64,000 nucleotides of DNA, from the NCBI GenBank assembly GCA_028066055.1, contig JALCBY010000001.1:204198-268197 (forward strand). The letters are read 5' to 3'. The first letter of the stretch is position 1, and each line of letters opens with the position of its first letter. Under the pieces are notes generated by a model, which had not been told where the DNA came from, did no database searches, and saw only the letters and a program-made list of their open reading frames with translations. Of the stretch, positions 1 through 9,279 are shown one piece after another. Source of the stretch: Hyphomicrobiaceae bacterium. GTDB taxonomy: Bacteria; Pseudomonadota; Alphaproteobacteria; Rhizobiales; Methyloligellaceae. The position numbers and the translations under genes are program-made.

Positions 1-83
1 TCGGCAAGAAGCAAGGTGCAATAGGGACCGGCCATATATTGTTCAAGGCCGGTAACGCGGATGCCTTCCAACGGCCGTTTCAT
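1..83 (-). CDS. CoA-transferase family III, 5' end only
   Basis: Only the first 27 codons are inside the window; the gene runs off the left edge. The N-terminus reads MKRPLEGIRVTGLEQYMAGP followed by YCTLLLA, the opening strand and helix of family III (CaiB/BaiF) CoA-transferases, which move CoA between carboxylic acids using a later aspartate not visible here. A strong GGGGAGGGG ribosome site precedes the ATG. It is the third gene of a minus-strand operon with a thiolase and a PrpF-like isomerase, so it probably activates or recycles an acid in the same catabolic route. The family call rests on a short stretch. Confidence 0.72.
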   Translation of the reverse strand, partial: MKRPLEGIRVTGLEQYMAGPYCTLLLA

Positions 84-136
84 AATTCCCCTCCCCAGGT
101 TCCTGTTTCGACGCAGCAGCGCCGGGACATTTCAAT

Positions 137-1267
137 TCACGGATGATAGACGAACCCGTCCATCAGCCGCCGGCAGGTTCGCACGACAGTGGTATTCTCG
201 GCCCGCCAGCGTCCCTCACACTCGGATACCTTGGCCCCCATCACCGTCACGCCGGAAGGATTGCCGAGCCGCACCGCATCCCCGGCAAAATCCGCCACAC
301 AGTCATTCGGAACAGATCGGGGAACCTGCACCGCAGCCGCCAGGCACATGGCCGCGGTTCCCATCACGGCGCGGTGGATCGTCGACAGCGATACCATGCG
401 AACGGCGATGTCGTGACTGGCCGCTTCGTGCGTGCAGCCGTCAAGCGACACGAATGAAGCCGGAGCGGCGACAAGCGCAACACGCGGCGCCGCCATCGGC
501 ACGTCACTGACGCCTTCTGCAAACCCTGCGCGAACCGCGGATTCGCGGCGAATGGCTTCGATGGCCGCCATGATGTCCGACCGTTCCTCGATCTCTTCAG
601 GCCGCTCCGTGGCCGTCAGGCCAAAGATTTCAGCAGGAGCGAAGACAACGAGCGATACCGCATCGACGATGCTGACAGGCACATCGCCAAAGCCGGGAAC
701 CGAAATGATCTCCTGGACCTGTCCGGTCGGCAGCAACCCGCGCCCGGTCACCTGTGACGGGTCTTTGAATTCGAGCCGGATGGGTGCTCCGGTTCCCGGC
801 ACGCCCGGCAGTTGAAAGTCTCCCTCCGTAACAGCCTGACCGTCCGCAACGCGAAAATGGGAGTGAACGCAAATCCCCGTATTGGTATTGAACATGCGCA
901 CCACCGCATCGCCGTCAGGGAGGGGAACAATGCCCTCTTCCACGGCGAACGGTGCGATTGCGGTACTCATGTTTCCGCAATTCGCCGAGTAATCGACGAC
1001 CGGCGCATCGACCGCGATTTGCGCGAAGGTGTAGTCGATATCTGCATCGTTTCGCCGCGAACGTTCCACCCACAGTGCTTTCGACACAGACGACAACCCG
1101 CCGCCCATGCCGTCGAGTTGGCGCTTGTAGGGGTCGGGACTGCCGAGAATGTGCAACAACATCCGGTCGCGTTCATCCCGATCCTGCGGCAGGTCTTTCG
1201 GCTGGAACAGAACGCCCTTGCTGGTCCCGCCCCGGTAAAAGGCCGCCGGTGTCTTGCGCTGCGCCAT
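137..1267 (-). CDS. PrpF/4-oxalomesaconate tautomerase-like isomerase
   Basis: A 376-residue protein of the PrpF family (diaminopimelate-epimerase fold), which moves double bonds or protons in substrates such as 2-methylaconitate, itaconates or 4-oxalomesaconate. Recognisable blocks are AAFYRGGTSKGVLF at the start, the SANCGNMSTAIAPFAVEEG loop holding a likely catalytic Cys, and FNTNTG. The start is placed at MAQRKTPAAF because conservation begins there; a longer reading would run into the upstream thiolase gene. It begins 20 bp after that thiolase and is followed by a CoA-transferase, so the substrate is probably an unsaturated acid feeding CoA chemistry. The exact substrate cannot be told. 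Confidence 0.85.
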   Translation of the reverse strand: MAQRKTPAAFYRGGTSKGVLFQPKDLPQDRDERDRMLLHILGSPDPYKRQLDGMGGGLSSVSKALWVERSRRNDADIDYTFAQIAVDAPVVDYSANCGNMSTAIAPFAVEEGIVPLPDGDAVVRMFNTNTGICVHSHFRVADGQAVTEGDFQLPGVPGTGAPIRLEFKDPSQVTGRGLLPTGQVQEIISVPGFGDVPVSIVDAVSLVVFAPAEIFGLTATERPEEIEERSDIMAAIEAIRRESAVRAGFAEGVSDVPMAAPRVALVAAPASFVSLDGCTHEAASHDIAVRMVSLSTIHRAVMGTAAMCLAAAVQVPRSVPNDCVADFAGDAVRLGNPSGVTVMGAKVSECEGRWRAENTTVVRTCRRLMDGFVYHP

Positions 1268-1287
1268 TGTCGTCCTGGTGCCGGCGT

Positions 1288-2538
1288 TCAGTCGCCGATC
1301 CATTCGACAAGCGTGGAAACGCCCATGCCGACGCCGACACACAATGTGGCGAGACCGTAGAAAGGTCGCGGCATATCCTTTGCGCGACGCTCCATCTCAT
1401 GCATCAGCGTCACCAGGATGCGCGCGCCGGAGCAGCCCGTGGGATGCCCGAGCGCGATAGCACCACCATTGACGTTTGTTTTGTCGTGATCGAGGCCAAG
1501 GCGTCGCATGCACCCGATCGTCTGTGCCGCGAATGCCTCGTTCAGCTCGACAAGCCCGATTTCATCGATACGCAATCCGAAACGCTTCAGAAGCTTTTCC
1601 GTCGCCGGCACAGGGCCGTACCCCATAACACCGGGATCAACCCCGGCAACGGCAGAGCCAAGCCACCGCAGCTTCGGCTTGAGGCCCAGGGACCCGGCCT
1701 TTTCCGCACTCGCCATCAGCAAGGCTGCAGCACCGTCGTTGACGCCGCTGGAATTGCCGGCTGTCACGGTTCCGCCCTTGCGGAAAGCAGGCCTCAGCTT
1801 CGCCATGTCGTCCATCGACGTGGCCAGTTCAACCTTCCCGTTTCCCGTCTCGCGGTAACGCGGATGCTCGTCGCGTGAGACGACGATCGGGTCGCCCCTG
1901 CGCTGCGGCACGGACACGGGCACAATTTCCTCGGCGAACTTCCCCGAATTGATTGCGCCGACGGCACGCGTGTGGCTCTCGACCGCGAAGGCGTCCTGAT
2001 CCTCACGGGTGATCTGCATTTCGTCCGCGATGTTTTCCGCCGTCTCGCCAAGGCTGATGATCGGATACATCTCATCCATGCGCGGATTGTTGAACCGCCA
2101 GCCGACGGTCGTATCCCACATCTTCGGATTGCCCATTTGCGGCGTGCGCTCGGGCTTGCCCATAGCCCACGGCGCCCGGCTCATGCTCTCAACGCCCGAA
2201 CCGATGAACAGATCCCCCTCTTCGGCGACGATCGCCTTTGCAGCCTGATTGACGGCTTCAAGCGCGGACGCGCAATTGCGGTTCACCGTCACGCCGGAAA
2301 CCTCCTTCGGAAATCCGGCGAGCAGAACGGACATGCGCGCCACGTCGCGATTGTCTTCGCCCGCCTGGTTGCCGCACCCGGCATAGACATCTTCAAGCTC
2401 CGACGGATCGATACCGGTCCGCGCGATCAGGCCCTTGTACACCTCCGCAAGCAGATCATCGGGACGCACGCTTGAAAGCCCGCCGCCATACTTGCCGATT
2501 GGGCTGCGCACCCCGTCCAGAATGACGACTTCTTTCAT
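1288..2538 (-). CDS. Acetyl-CoA acyltransferase (thiolase)
   Basis: A 416-residue thiolase. Cys89 in NRNCASALE is the acyl-accepting nucleophile, the [10 protein letters not shown] block carries the active-site His, and LCVGVGMG near the end holds the second catalytic Cys. The family either condenses two acyl-CoAs or cleaves a 3-ketoacyl-CoA with free CoA. The ATG at MKEVVILDG has a GAGGAC ribosome site just upstream; an extended reading adds 17 unconserved residues. First gene of the thiolase, PrpF-like, CoA-transferase operon, where a degradative role is likelier than a biosynthetic one. It could equally be a 3-oxoadipyl-CoA-type thiolase. Confidence 0.93.
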   Translation of the reverse strand: MKEVVILDGVRSPIGKYGGGLSSVRPDDLLAEVYKGLIARTGIDPSELEDVYAGCGNQAGEDNRDVARMSVLLAGFPKEVSGVTVNRNCASALEAVNQAAKAIVAEEGDLFIGSGVESMSRAPWAMGKPERTPQMGNPKMWDTTVGWRFNNPRMDEMYPIISLGETAENIADEMQITREDQDAFAVESHTRAVGAINSGKFAEEIVPVSVPQRRGDPIVVSRDEHPRYRETGNGKVELATSMDDMAKLRPAFRKGGTVTAGNSSGVNDGAAALLMASAEKAGSLGLKPKLRWLGSAVAGVDPGVMGYGPVPATEKLLKRFGLRIDEIGLVELNEAFAAQTIGCMRRLGLDHDKTNVNGGAIALGHPTGCSGARILVTLMHEMERRAKDMPRPFYGLATLCVGVGMGVSTLVEWIGD

Positions 2539-2745
2539 ACTGTCCTCGCCCTTCGTGTTTGTGGTCCGGTGTCGACCATGTTCAGCCATGTTCGATCATG
2601 TTGCGCCGACTTTAGTCGCTTCGTTTCATGATCTCTAGCCACAAGTCCGGATCCGCACGCTTCGCCCATGCATGCACAAAACTCCCTAAACGTCGAATTT
2701 TGATCATGGAATGGACCCGCACTATAGTCTGCGAGGGAGTAGACG

Positions 2746-3138
2746 ATGCGAAATGCCATAGCTTTGTCTCTTGTTTTGCTCGGCACTGGTATAATGCCGG
2801 CTTTCGCTCAGGAAGGTGGCAATGCCGCCAATGGACGCGACATCGCGGCCCAACACTGCACGCGATGTCACGTGGTCGGCGATATCAATCCAACCGGTGG
2901 AATCTCCTCCACACCATCATTCCAACTGCTGGTGAAACGCCGGCCGGACTACAAGGACAGGTTCCAGACGTTCTTTGCCCGGCGTCCGCACCCGGCCTTC
3001 CTCTCGATCAAGGGCGTCGGCCGCATCCGGCCCGACCTGCCGCCAAATGCCGAACCGGTCGAGATGACGGAGGAGGATGTGGAAGACGTTCTTGCTTTCG
3101 TGGAGACGCTCAAGCCCAAACCCAAAAAGAAGAAGTAA
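2746..3138 (+). CDS. Exported monohaem cytochrome c
   Basis: A 130-residue protein with a typical Sec signal peptide (residues 1-21, cleaving after AFA) and a single haem-attachment motif CTRCH at residues 38-42. It should be a periplasmic class I type c cytochrome, an electron shuttle. The C-terminal helix (EEDVEDVLAFVETL) matches the usual closing helix; the tail is a lysine-rich KPKPKKKK. No obvious Met axial ligand stands in the usual place, so the sixth ligand is unclear. Divergent from the thiolase operon and convergent with the TusA-like gene. Confidence 0.85.
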   Translation: MRNAIALSLVLLGTGIMPAFAQEGGNAANGRDIAAQHCTRCHVVGDINPTGGISSTPSFQLLVKRRPDYKDRFQTFFARRPHPAFLSIKGVGRIRPDLPPNAEPVEMTEEDVEDVLAFVETLKPKPKKKK

Positions 3139-3150
3139 AGGCGGCGCGTT

Positions 3151-3378
3151 TCAACCCGCGATCCTGATCAGGAAGCGGAACACCCGGCCATCCTGCGCCT
3201 GCTCGAGCAGTTCGTGGCCACCGGTGTCGCAAAACGCCTCGAAATCGGGGACAGACCCGGGGTCGGTTGAGAGCACCTCAAGCGTATCCCCAGGCGAGAG
3301 GCTCCTGACGGCCTTACGCGCCTTCAGGACGGGAATCGGGCATTTGAGACCGGTTGCATCAAGCTGTGTCGTGGCCAT
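3151..3378 (-). CDS. TusA-family sulfurtransferase
   Basis: A 75-residue protein with the family signature LKCPIPVLKARKAV near the N-terminus; Cys13 is the persulfide-carrying residue. The family hands sulfur to partners in tRNA thiolation, cofactor synthesis or sulfur oxidation. The ATG at MATTQLDATG is preferred because the ribosome site GGGAGGGAGC sits nine bases upstream; a TTG four codons earlier would be too close to it. It stands alone between cytochrome and caspase-like genes, so which sulfur pathway it serves is unknown. Confidence 0.9.
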   Translation of the reverse strand: MATTQLDATGLKCPIPVLKARKAVRSLSPGDTLEVLSTDPGSVPDFEAFCDTGGHELLEQAQDGRVFRFLIRIAG

Positions 3379-3534
3379 CGCTTCCAAGCTCCCTCCCTTG
3401 GCACGTGAACAGAATGGTCTTGTGTCGCGCGAGTGTTATCAGATTGCCGCTCGCTGTCCATGGTCACACCAAGAGGTGCGTCCGAATACGACGCCGTTGG
3501 CACGGCGCATATGTCCGATTGAAGAAACCCCGAG

Positions 3535-5697
3535 CTATTGCCCCTGCGACTGCAGGCGGCTCACATGCACATTCCCGCTCTGCAATGCCACGGGCCGCTG
3601 CAACAATCCGAAAGACTTCCGTGCGACAAGCCGGACCATGTGGGACGTGTAGGCATAGAGTTCGACGGTATCGATCTTGCCGTCATTGTTGCCGATCGGT
3701 TCGAGGTCGGCACGCCCGGCCAGCCCTTCGATCAGATACCGCGTGAAAAGACCGATGCCGAATTTCGGGTCATCCATGGTTTTTTGATCGCCACTGGCCG
3801 CGGTCAGCACCGTCACGCCCTTGATCGGCTCGGCCGGCAATATCCGCACCTGGTCTCCGGGCAGATTCGGTGGGAACACAAATCCACTGAGATCACGGGA
3901 AAAACTCGTCTCAAGGACAAGGAGCGTGGACCTTGCACCGAGCTTCTCGAGATTTGTGTAGAGAATTGTCAGCGCATAACCCGTGCGGTCCTCGCGATAT
4001 TTGACCGCATCTGCCGGCAGCAGATAGCCCGCGCTGAAATCAGACCGTGTGCCGGCGTGCCCGGCAAAATAAACCAGAACCTCAGCTTCGGGTTCCTTCC
4101 GCAACAGCTTCCACAGCTTTCCCTTGTGATCATCAGCCGATCCAAGGACTTCTGTCATGCCCTCAAGGGTCGCATCTCGCAGATCGATGATGTGATCCTG
4201 TTCATAGCCCAACTGTTCGGTCAACAGTGCGTACATCGCGCCTGCACTTGAACTGGCGCTGACGTTTGCGGGAAGGCCCTTCCCGTATGTGGAGTTACCG
4301 ATAATCACCGCAAACGCCTTCTTGTTGTCGATTGCGGGCGGCAGCGGCCGATACAGGGCCCGCGCGCGCGTGAAGACGGGGCGCACGGCGCCTGCATGCG
4401 ACACCCACTTCGGCGATCGCGACGGCGGCCGGGTACACACCTGAACATTGGCGCCACGCTCGATCCTGAGAATATCGTCAAGCGGAAGGTGGGATCCGAT
4501 TTCGATACAGGCACGACACCATCGCAGGGCGCCACGTGCCTCGTATCCCTCCGCCTCACGCTTCGTAATATTCGCCGGCATCGCGATACAGGTTTGCGTG
4601 CACTGCTTGAGCTTGGGCCGCGCGCCATAGGTCCGCACAACAAGCTGGTAGAGATCGTCCGGCAAGCAACCAGCTTCCGGACGGGCATAAACTTTTTTAA
4701 CCGGAGCCCTCACCTCGCGTGCAGCAGGCAATTTCGCGGTCAGCTTGGCCTGTTTCTGTGCAGGAGGAGCAGCCATCAACTGCTTTTGCGAAGAAGGCGT
4801 GGAATTGCGCTTGCCTGCCACCCCGGGCAGCGGGGCATGGAATCCCGGCCCCTGAACCGGCTGTCCCGCCGCCGCCGGCAGGACATCGAGCTTGGCGCTG
4901 GCAACCGGGCAGAGCGTGAAGAGTTTCTGTTGCGCCTTGGCGTTGTGCACGCCCTTTGGCGTGCGCCCGATCGAATGGTCCTGTTTAAAGAACCAGTATG
5001 CCGACCATGCTTTTTTGCCCATGCGCGACCGAACGTCGGCTCGCAGATACCCGGCTTCCTTCAGACAGATCTGAATGAGCGTGACGTCGTCAGTCAGCAG
5101 CTCATTTTTTGTCGTCCGTCTTCGCGGCTCCAGCACCGGGTTCCCGTCCGCGATACATACACCGGCGTCCTCACGGTAACCCAGTGCACAAGTGCAGGCT
5201 GCACCGCTCTCAGTGGGAACCCGCGGCCACAGGCACTGCCCTCCTTCTGCCGGGTTGTATGCCGCCGTGCCCGAAGACGACGGGACACATTTCCCTTCGG
5301 CATCGGCAAATCCGTCATTGCACCGGCACTTTTTCTCGGTTTCCGACCACCGCGCATTCTCGGAGCAGATATCCGCGACCTTGACGCAGTTGCCCTCGTG
5401 AACGGCATAGTCGCTGCGCACGCAGATACACTTTCGCAACCCCCTTGAATAAGTCCATGGAAATGAACATTTTTTTGTGATGACGCGCTTGCGTTTTCGC
5501 CGCTTCTTCCTTCGCACCTGGGGGTAGGGATAATAGTAGGGTTGGTAAAACAGCTGGGAGGTTTGGAGCGGCAGGGCCTGGTTCTGTTTTTCCGGCTGCT
5601 GGGCTGCCGCCGGATTACCGGTCCAAAGGGAGAAAAAAGCCAGAAAGACTATTGCAACGAGAACACGAACCCGTGTCACTCCCGACCAAACGGCCAT
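3535..5697 (-). CDS. Exported caspase-like (C14) protein with Cys-rich N-terminus; Cys-to-Ser
   Basis: A 720-residue protein with a signal peptide (hydrophobic to about residue 32). Next comes a cysteine-rich, EGF-like part (about 75-185, with pairs such as CICV and CRCNDGF), then a peptidoglycan-binding-like helical stretch (TLIQICLKEAGYL), a Pro/Ala/Lys-rich linker, and a C-terminal caspase-fold domain from about 455 (KKAFAVIIGNSTYG). His547 in YFAGHAG is the expected catalytic His. The expected D-x-C-x-S-G motif reads LETSFSRD, so Ser598 replaces the nucleophilic Cys. It is therefore probably not a normal cysteine peptidase. It lies directly downstream of a second caspase-like gene with a related defect. 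Confidence 0.85.
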   Translation of the reverse strand: MAVWSGVTRVRVLVAIVFLAFFSLWTGNPAAAQQPEKQNQALPLQTSQLFYQPYYYPYPQVRRKKRRKRKRVITKKCSFPWTYSRGLRKCICVRSDYAVHEGNCVKVADICSENARWSETEKKCRCNDGFADAEGKCVPSSSGTAAYNPAEGGQCLWPRVPTESGAACTCALGYREDAGVCIADGNPVLEPRRRTTKNELLTDDVTLIQICLKEAGYLRADVRSRMGKKAWSAYWFFKQDHSIGRTPKGVHNAKAQQKLFTLCPVASAKLDVLPAAAGQPVQGPGFHAPLPGVAGKRNSTPSSQKQLMAAPPAQKQAKLTAKLPAAREVRAPVKKVYARPEAGCLPDDLYQLVVRTYGARPKLKQCTQTCIAMPANITKREAEGYEARGALRWCRACIEIGSHLPLDDILRIERGANVQVCTRPPSRSPKWVSHAGAVRPVFTRARALYRPLPPAIDNKKAFAVIIGNSTYGKGLPANVSASSSAGAMYALLTEQLGYEQDHIIDLRDATLEGMTEVLGSADDHKGKLWKLLRKEPEAEVLVYFAGHAGTRSDFSAGYLLPADAVKYREDRTGYALTILYTNLEKLGARSTLLVLETSFSRDLSGFVFPPNLPGDQVRILPAEPIKGVTVLTAASGDQKTMDDPKFGIGLFTRYLIEGLAGRADLEPIGNNDGKIDTVELYAYTSHMVRLVARKSFGLLQRPVALQSGNVHVSRLQSQGQ

Positions 5698-5833
5698 AGC
5701 GGCCCCTCTCCTTACGCATCACTCACGCGAAATGTGCAACGCCCGCGCGCGCCGTTCCCTGACGTGCACTCCGCCTTTCATCGCATGATAGCGAAGGTCG
5801 GGAGCCTTCGAAACCCGATGATTGGGACTGGCG

Positions 5834-7546
5834 TTAATTTGCGGACTTTTTCTTTGCGGCTTTCTTTGCAGCCGGCTTCTTCTTTTTTGGCGCAACAATT
5901 TCGTAGGGCAGTGTAACGACGGACCAGCGGGACGTCGCCGTGTTTGTCTGTACCGAACGCGTGTTTGCGGGATAATGCAGCCCCGCTGACAGACGTGCCA
6001 GATAGACCTTCACCGCTTCCTTCGGGGAGACGGCAGGTATGACCCGATCCGTGATCGCTTCGTCGAACTTGACGGGATCGGGCGTGACGATCGCGATGAT
6101 GTGCCCTTTTCCGGGCTCCGTCGCGGCGAACTTCATGCCGGACGTTTTGTCGGGCACGCTCAACGGCGCGTTTGCGGCAAGCAATCCGGCAAACCCGTCC
6201 TTGTCCTTACCCGCATGCTGGTTCGGATAGAGCTGAAACAGCCTGCCATCCTCGGTCAGGTTCAACAGCACAAGAAAGGCGGATGTCGGACTTCGCACTT
6301 CGTACCGGATATCGGTTTCACCGAGCGTCAACGGAGACGGCGGGAACTGCTGAACCTGGATATTGTTGTCCGGCTGACTGCCGATGAAGTCGGCAAGCCG
6401 ATTCACGGAGAGCCGCTGCTCTCGCGCGCGTGTCACCTTTTTGCGGTCCACCCATGCGGCCTTGCCAAACGCACGCGGAGGATCGAGCCGCGGACGCAAC
6501 CCCATCTCGCATCGGTCCTTGGAAGCTGAACAGTAAGCGGTCGAGCCTCGGCTCACATGCCGGAGCAGTTCGGCATTCGAGATTATGCCATTCTTGTTGG
6601 CATCCGCCATGCCCTCCGAGAGACCCTCGGTGTAGAGCAGACTGAACAGCCCCTGTGGCTTGTCGTCGGGTCCGGCGACCAGCGCCGTCTGTGTCGGCGA
6701 TACCGCAGACCAGACGGTAAGACTACCACTAGGAATAGCAACGTCTAGGAACGCACCTTCATCCTTGTGAAGATCGCCACCAGGCTGCATGAGGTTCTTG
6801 ACCGCGCCCGGCAGCGCGGGCGCGCGGGAGTTCAGAACCGCCCTGTCAGCCGGGCTGCTGCTGCGTGTAAAGACACCCGAAAAGCTCGTGTCGAGCACGA
6901 GGGTCACATGCCGGCGTGAAACCTTGCCCAGCAGGTCGGCGAGATCGTCATCGAGGATTGCGCCTTGAACGACGGCAGAACCACTGCCTTCCACGACCTT
7001 GGCGTCAAATGGCAGCAGCGCCTCGTCCTTCCCATCCTTCTCATCGCCATCAACATCGTTGCGGAAATAGCCGTAGCCGGAAAAATAGATGTAGGACCGA
7101 TAGACCTTCGGCGGCGGCACGTATTTTTTCCGGACCCGGCGCTTCTTGCGCTTCTTTGACGTGTTTCCGCTGAGCGCCCCGCTTTCATCCAGCCCGACGA
7201 GCTGGGACGTCTGCCCAACCGTTTTCGGAGCCTTCGGATCCGTCGGATTAATCCAGGTTTCAATCGCCCCCAGAATTGCCGAACGCGTGGCCTGCCGGTT
7301 CTTCAGAACCTTGATGTCTTCCTTTTTGTAGCCGAGTTTTTCAATCAGCACCTTTTCGATTGAACGGGCATCGTTTTCCGCCAGACTGTTCGGCAGGCCC
7401 GACAGGCGCGGATCCGCATAGGAGTCGATTGCGATAATGAGCGCGCGGTCCTGCGCAACCGCCATATGTGCGGTGAACGATGCGAAAACCAGCACCGCAC
7501 TGAGGCAGATCAGCCACCGCTTCCAACGGTCAATCTGTCTGGTCAT
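5834..7546 (-). CDS. Caspase-like pseudoenzyme (C14) with DUF4384-like C-terminus
   Basis: About 570 residues. A signal peptide or anchor (ICLSAVLVFASFTAHMAVAQ) is followed by a caspase p20-like domain (RALIIAIDSYADPRLSGLP). The His site reads YFSGYGYF, so Tyr158 replaces His, and the Cys site reads LDTSFSG, so Ser221 replaces Cys: a Tyr/Ser pair in place of His/Cys. A later stretch (SAFLVLLNLTEDGRLFQLYPN) resembles DUF4384, a domain often joined to bacterial caspase-like proteins. The tail is Lys/Ala rich (PKKKKPAAKKAAKKK). The ATG is preferred over a GTG three codons upstream because of GGAAG spacing. Same strand as, and 136 bp upstream of, the other caspase-like gene. Likely a binding or scaffold protein. 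Confidence 0.85.
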   Translation of the reverse strand: MTRQIDRWKRWLICLSAVLVFASFTAHMAVAQDRALIIAIDSYADPRLSGLPNSLAENDARSIEKVLIEKLGYKKEDIKVLKNRQATRSAILGAIETWINPTDPKAPKTVGQTSQLVGLDESGALSGNTSKKRKKRRVRKKYVPPPKVYRSYIYFSGYGYFRNDVDGDEKDGKDEALLPFDAKVVEGSGSAVVQGAILDDDLADLLGKVSRRHVTLVLDTSFSGVFTRSSSPADRAVLNSRAPALPGAVKNLMQPGGDLHKDEGAFLDVAIPSGSLTVWSAVSPTQTALVAGPDDKPQGLFSLLYTEGLSEGMADANKNGIISNAELLRHVSRGSTAYCSASKDRCEMGLRPRLDPPRAFGKAAWVDRKKVTRAREQRLSVNRLADFIGSQPDNNIQVQQFPPSPLTLGETDIRYEVRSPTSAFLVLLNLTEDGRLFQLYPNQHAGKDKDGFAGLLAANAPLSVPDKTSGMKFAATEPGKGHIIAIVTPDPVKFDEAITDRVIPAVSPKEAVKVYLARLSAGLHYPANTRSVQTNTATSRWSVVTLPYEIVAPKKKKPAAKKAAKKKSAN

Positions 7547-7576
7547 ATGGGTCACGGCTTCCAGGCAATCTCTCTG

Positions 7577-8527
7577 CTAGTTCTTTGCTGACTTTCCCGT
7601 CGAACTGGGAATCGGCTTGAGCGACTTGAGGTAGGCTGCGATGGCGGCCCGGTCTTCCGCGCTCAGCTTGGCCATGTTCTCCTGAACTTTCACCATCGAC
7701 CCGCCGAAGGTATCGAACTCGGGTGTCAATCCGGTTTCGAGAGAATCGATAATGTGCTTCTCCGTCCAATCGGCTATTCCCGTCTTGTGGGGTGTGATGT
7801 TCGGAATAATGCCCTCACCTTCCGGATTCGGTCCACCGGAGAACTTCTTGTCAGCGATGATACCACCGAGCAGGTCGCGGGGTGAATGACACTCACTGCA
7901 ATGTCCGGGCCCTTCCACGAGATACGCTCCGCGGTTGATCTGGTCGCTCTTGTTGGGATCGGGTTCGAACCTCTTGCCGTCCAGATACAGCCACTTCCAA
8001 AGCGCAAGGCCGGGCCGAAACCGGAACGGCAACGCCAAATCGTGTTCAGGCACCTTGGACTTAACCGGCGGAAGCGTGTCGATGAAGGCCTTGAGGTCGG
8101 TCAGATCCTTGTTCGACATCCGCTGATAGGATGTATAGGGAAAGGCCGGATAGTAGTGCTTCCCGTCGGGCGAGACGCCTTCTCTCATGGCCTTGATGAA
8201 CTGGGCGTCCGTCCAGCCGCCAATGCCGCTTTCCTTGTCCGGTGAAATGTTGGGTACGTAAAACGTGCCGAAATCGGTCTTGAGACAGCGCCCGCCCGCA
8301 AGCTTGAACTCGTCCTTGATTTTTGGATCGTCACAGCGATCAGATGCCGGCGCTGCGTGGCAGGACGCGCAACCGCCGGCAAAGAACATCGTGCGGCCGT
8401 TTTTCAGGTCCGGCACGGCACCTGCAGCCGCGCCCGCCGACAACAGGATGCCGAAACCAAGCGCAAGTCCACCGAGACTGCGCAGAAGCACATACTCAAT
8501 GCCTGCCCGCATTACGCCGCACATCAT
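7577..8527 (-). CDS. Dihaem cytochrome c
   Basis: A 316-residue exported protein: N-terminal hydrophobic signal or anchor (about 12-37) and two cytochrome c domains with haem motifs CASCH (53-57) and CSECH (210-214). Layout and spacing match the dihaem subunits that take electrons from periplasmic dehydrogenases or from thiosulfate and alcohol oxidation. No dehydrogenase gene is adjacent, so the donor is unknown. It lies 22 bp upstream of the caspase-like gene on the same strand and 50 bp downstream of the cytochrome c' gene, so all may be co-transcribed. Confidence 0.9.
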   Translation of the reverse strand: MMCGVMRAGIEYVLLRSLGGLALGFGILLSAGAAAGAVPDLKNGRTMFFAGGCASCHAAPASDRCDDPKIKDEFKLAGGRCLKTDFGTFYVPNISPDKESGIGGWTDAQFIKAMREGVSPDGKHYYPAFPYTSYQRMSNKDLTDLKAFIDTLPPVKSKVPEHDLALPFRFRPGLALWKWLYLDGKRFEPDPNKSDQINRGAYLVEGPGHCSECHSPRDLLGGIIADKKFSGGPNPEGEGIIPNITPHKTGIADWTEKHIIDSLETGLTPEFDTFGGSMVKVQENMAKLSAEDRAAIAAYLKSLKPIPSSTGKSAKN

Positions 8528-8580
8528 TACAGTTTGACCTCTTGCAGTCCGTACCTAGCGGGGCGGCGGCGAGGCTGCAA

Positions 8581-9030
8581 CTAGTTCTTTTTGACCCGGT
8601 ACTCGTCGTGGCAACTTTTGCAAGTCTTCAGAACCTGGCCGAACAGAACGGCCTTCAGCGCGTCAACGCCTTCGCCTGCCTGCTTGATACCTTCCGCGCT
8701 CGCCGTTTTCATCTCTTCCGCTTTGGCTTTGAACCCTGCGGGATTCTCCCAGATCTTGGGCGACGCCTCGGTATCGTGGCCCGTCTCGGAGCCTTTCGGG
8801 AACAACGCGACGAACGGGTCGGGAACACCGTTGATGGCCTTCATCGCATCGACCGCCGCTTTCGCATCGTATGGCGCCTCACCTTTCGCCATCGGCACGA
8901 GAACCTGAACCGCCTTCTTGACGGTCTTCATCAGCTCCTGCCGCTCTTTCGCCGGCTCATCGGCAAAGGAACCTGTCGCCACAACAGCCAGGGCTCCGGC
9001 GGCAATAACGGACTTGCACAAATTTTTCAT
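8581..9030 (-). CDS. Cytochrome c' (class II cytochrome c)
   Basis: A 149-residue protein with a signal peptide (MKNLCKSVIAAGALAV, cleaved near SFA) and one haem motif CKSCH at residues 137-141, almost at the C-terminus. That placement on the fourth helix of a four-helix bundle is diagnostic of class II cytochromes. Such proteins bind NO or CO, or carry electrons in the periplasm. The ATG is chosen because a GGGAG ribosome site precedes it and the signal peptide starts there; longer readings add 56 uncharacteristic residues. Confidence 0.9.
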   Translation of the reverse strand: MKNLCKSVIAAGALAVVATGSFADEPAKERQELMKTVKKAVQVLVPMAKGEAPYDAKAAVDAMKAINGVPDPFVALFPKGSETGHDTEASPKIWENPAGFKAKAEEMKTASAEGIKQAGEGVDALKAVLFGQVLKTCKSCHDEYRVKKN

Positions 9031-9212
9031 AGGCTTTTTCTCCCAGACAAATACAGCCTTGCGACCGGGTTCATTGCTGTGGAACACGGTCCGGCACGCA
9101 GTAAAGCGCCCCGCAAGCGGCATTGAAAGCGGTAAATTCCAACAGCGTGATGACATTTTCGCTAGGCCCGTGCCCGACGTATCCAAGCGGAACTGCAAGA
9201 ATCGGCGCCATG

Positions 9213-9250
9213 AAAAAAGGCGCCGAAGGAATTCGATCTCCTTCGGCGCC
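9213..9250 (-). terminator. Rho-independent terminator
   Basis: A perfect 12-bp inverted repeat (GGCGCCGAAGGA at 9219-9230 and its complement at 9239-9250) encloses an 8-base loop. On the minus strand it is followed by six T. It lies 30 bp beyond the stop of the glycine-zipper gene at 9280 and should end that transcript before the cytochrome c' gene. Confidence 0.9.
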
Positions 9251-9279
9251 CTTCAAACTCTGAAGGTTTGGTCGAGCGG

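Noticed and set aside
952-1878. Plus-strand frame across the PrpF-like and thiolase genes
   Set aside because: It spans two well-supported opposite-strand genes and their boundary, with low-complexity translation.
2700-2720. ATCATGGAATGGACCCG resembling the dusA attachment core
   Set aside because: Only partial match, lies 33 kb outside the island on the wrong side of dusA, and no gene break is seen there.
4396-5448. Long plus-strand frame opposite the first caspase-like gene
   Set aside because: Arg/His/Pro-rich translation with no family features; it is the mirror of a well-supported gene with domains and a signal peptide.
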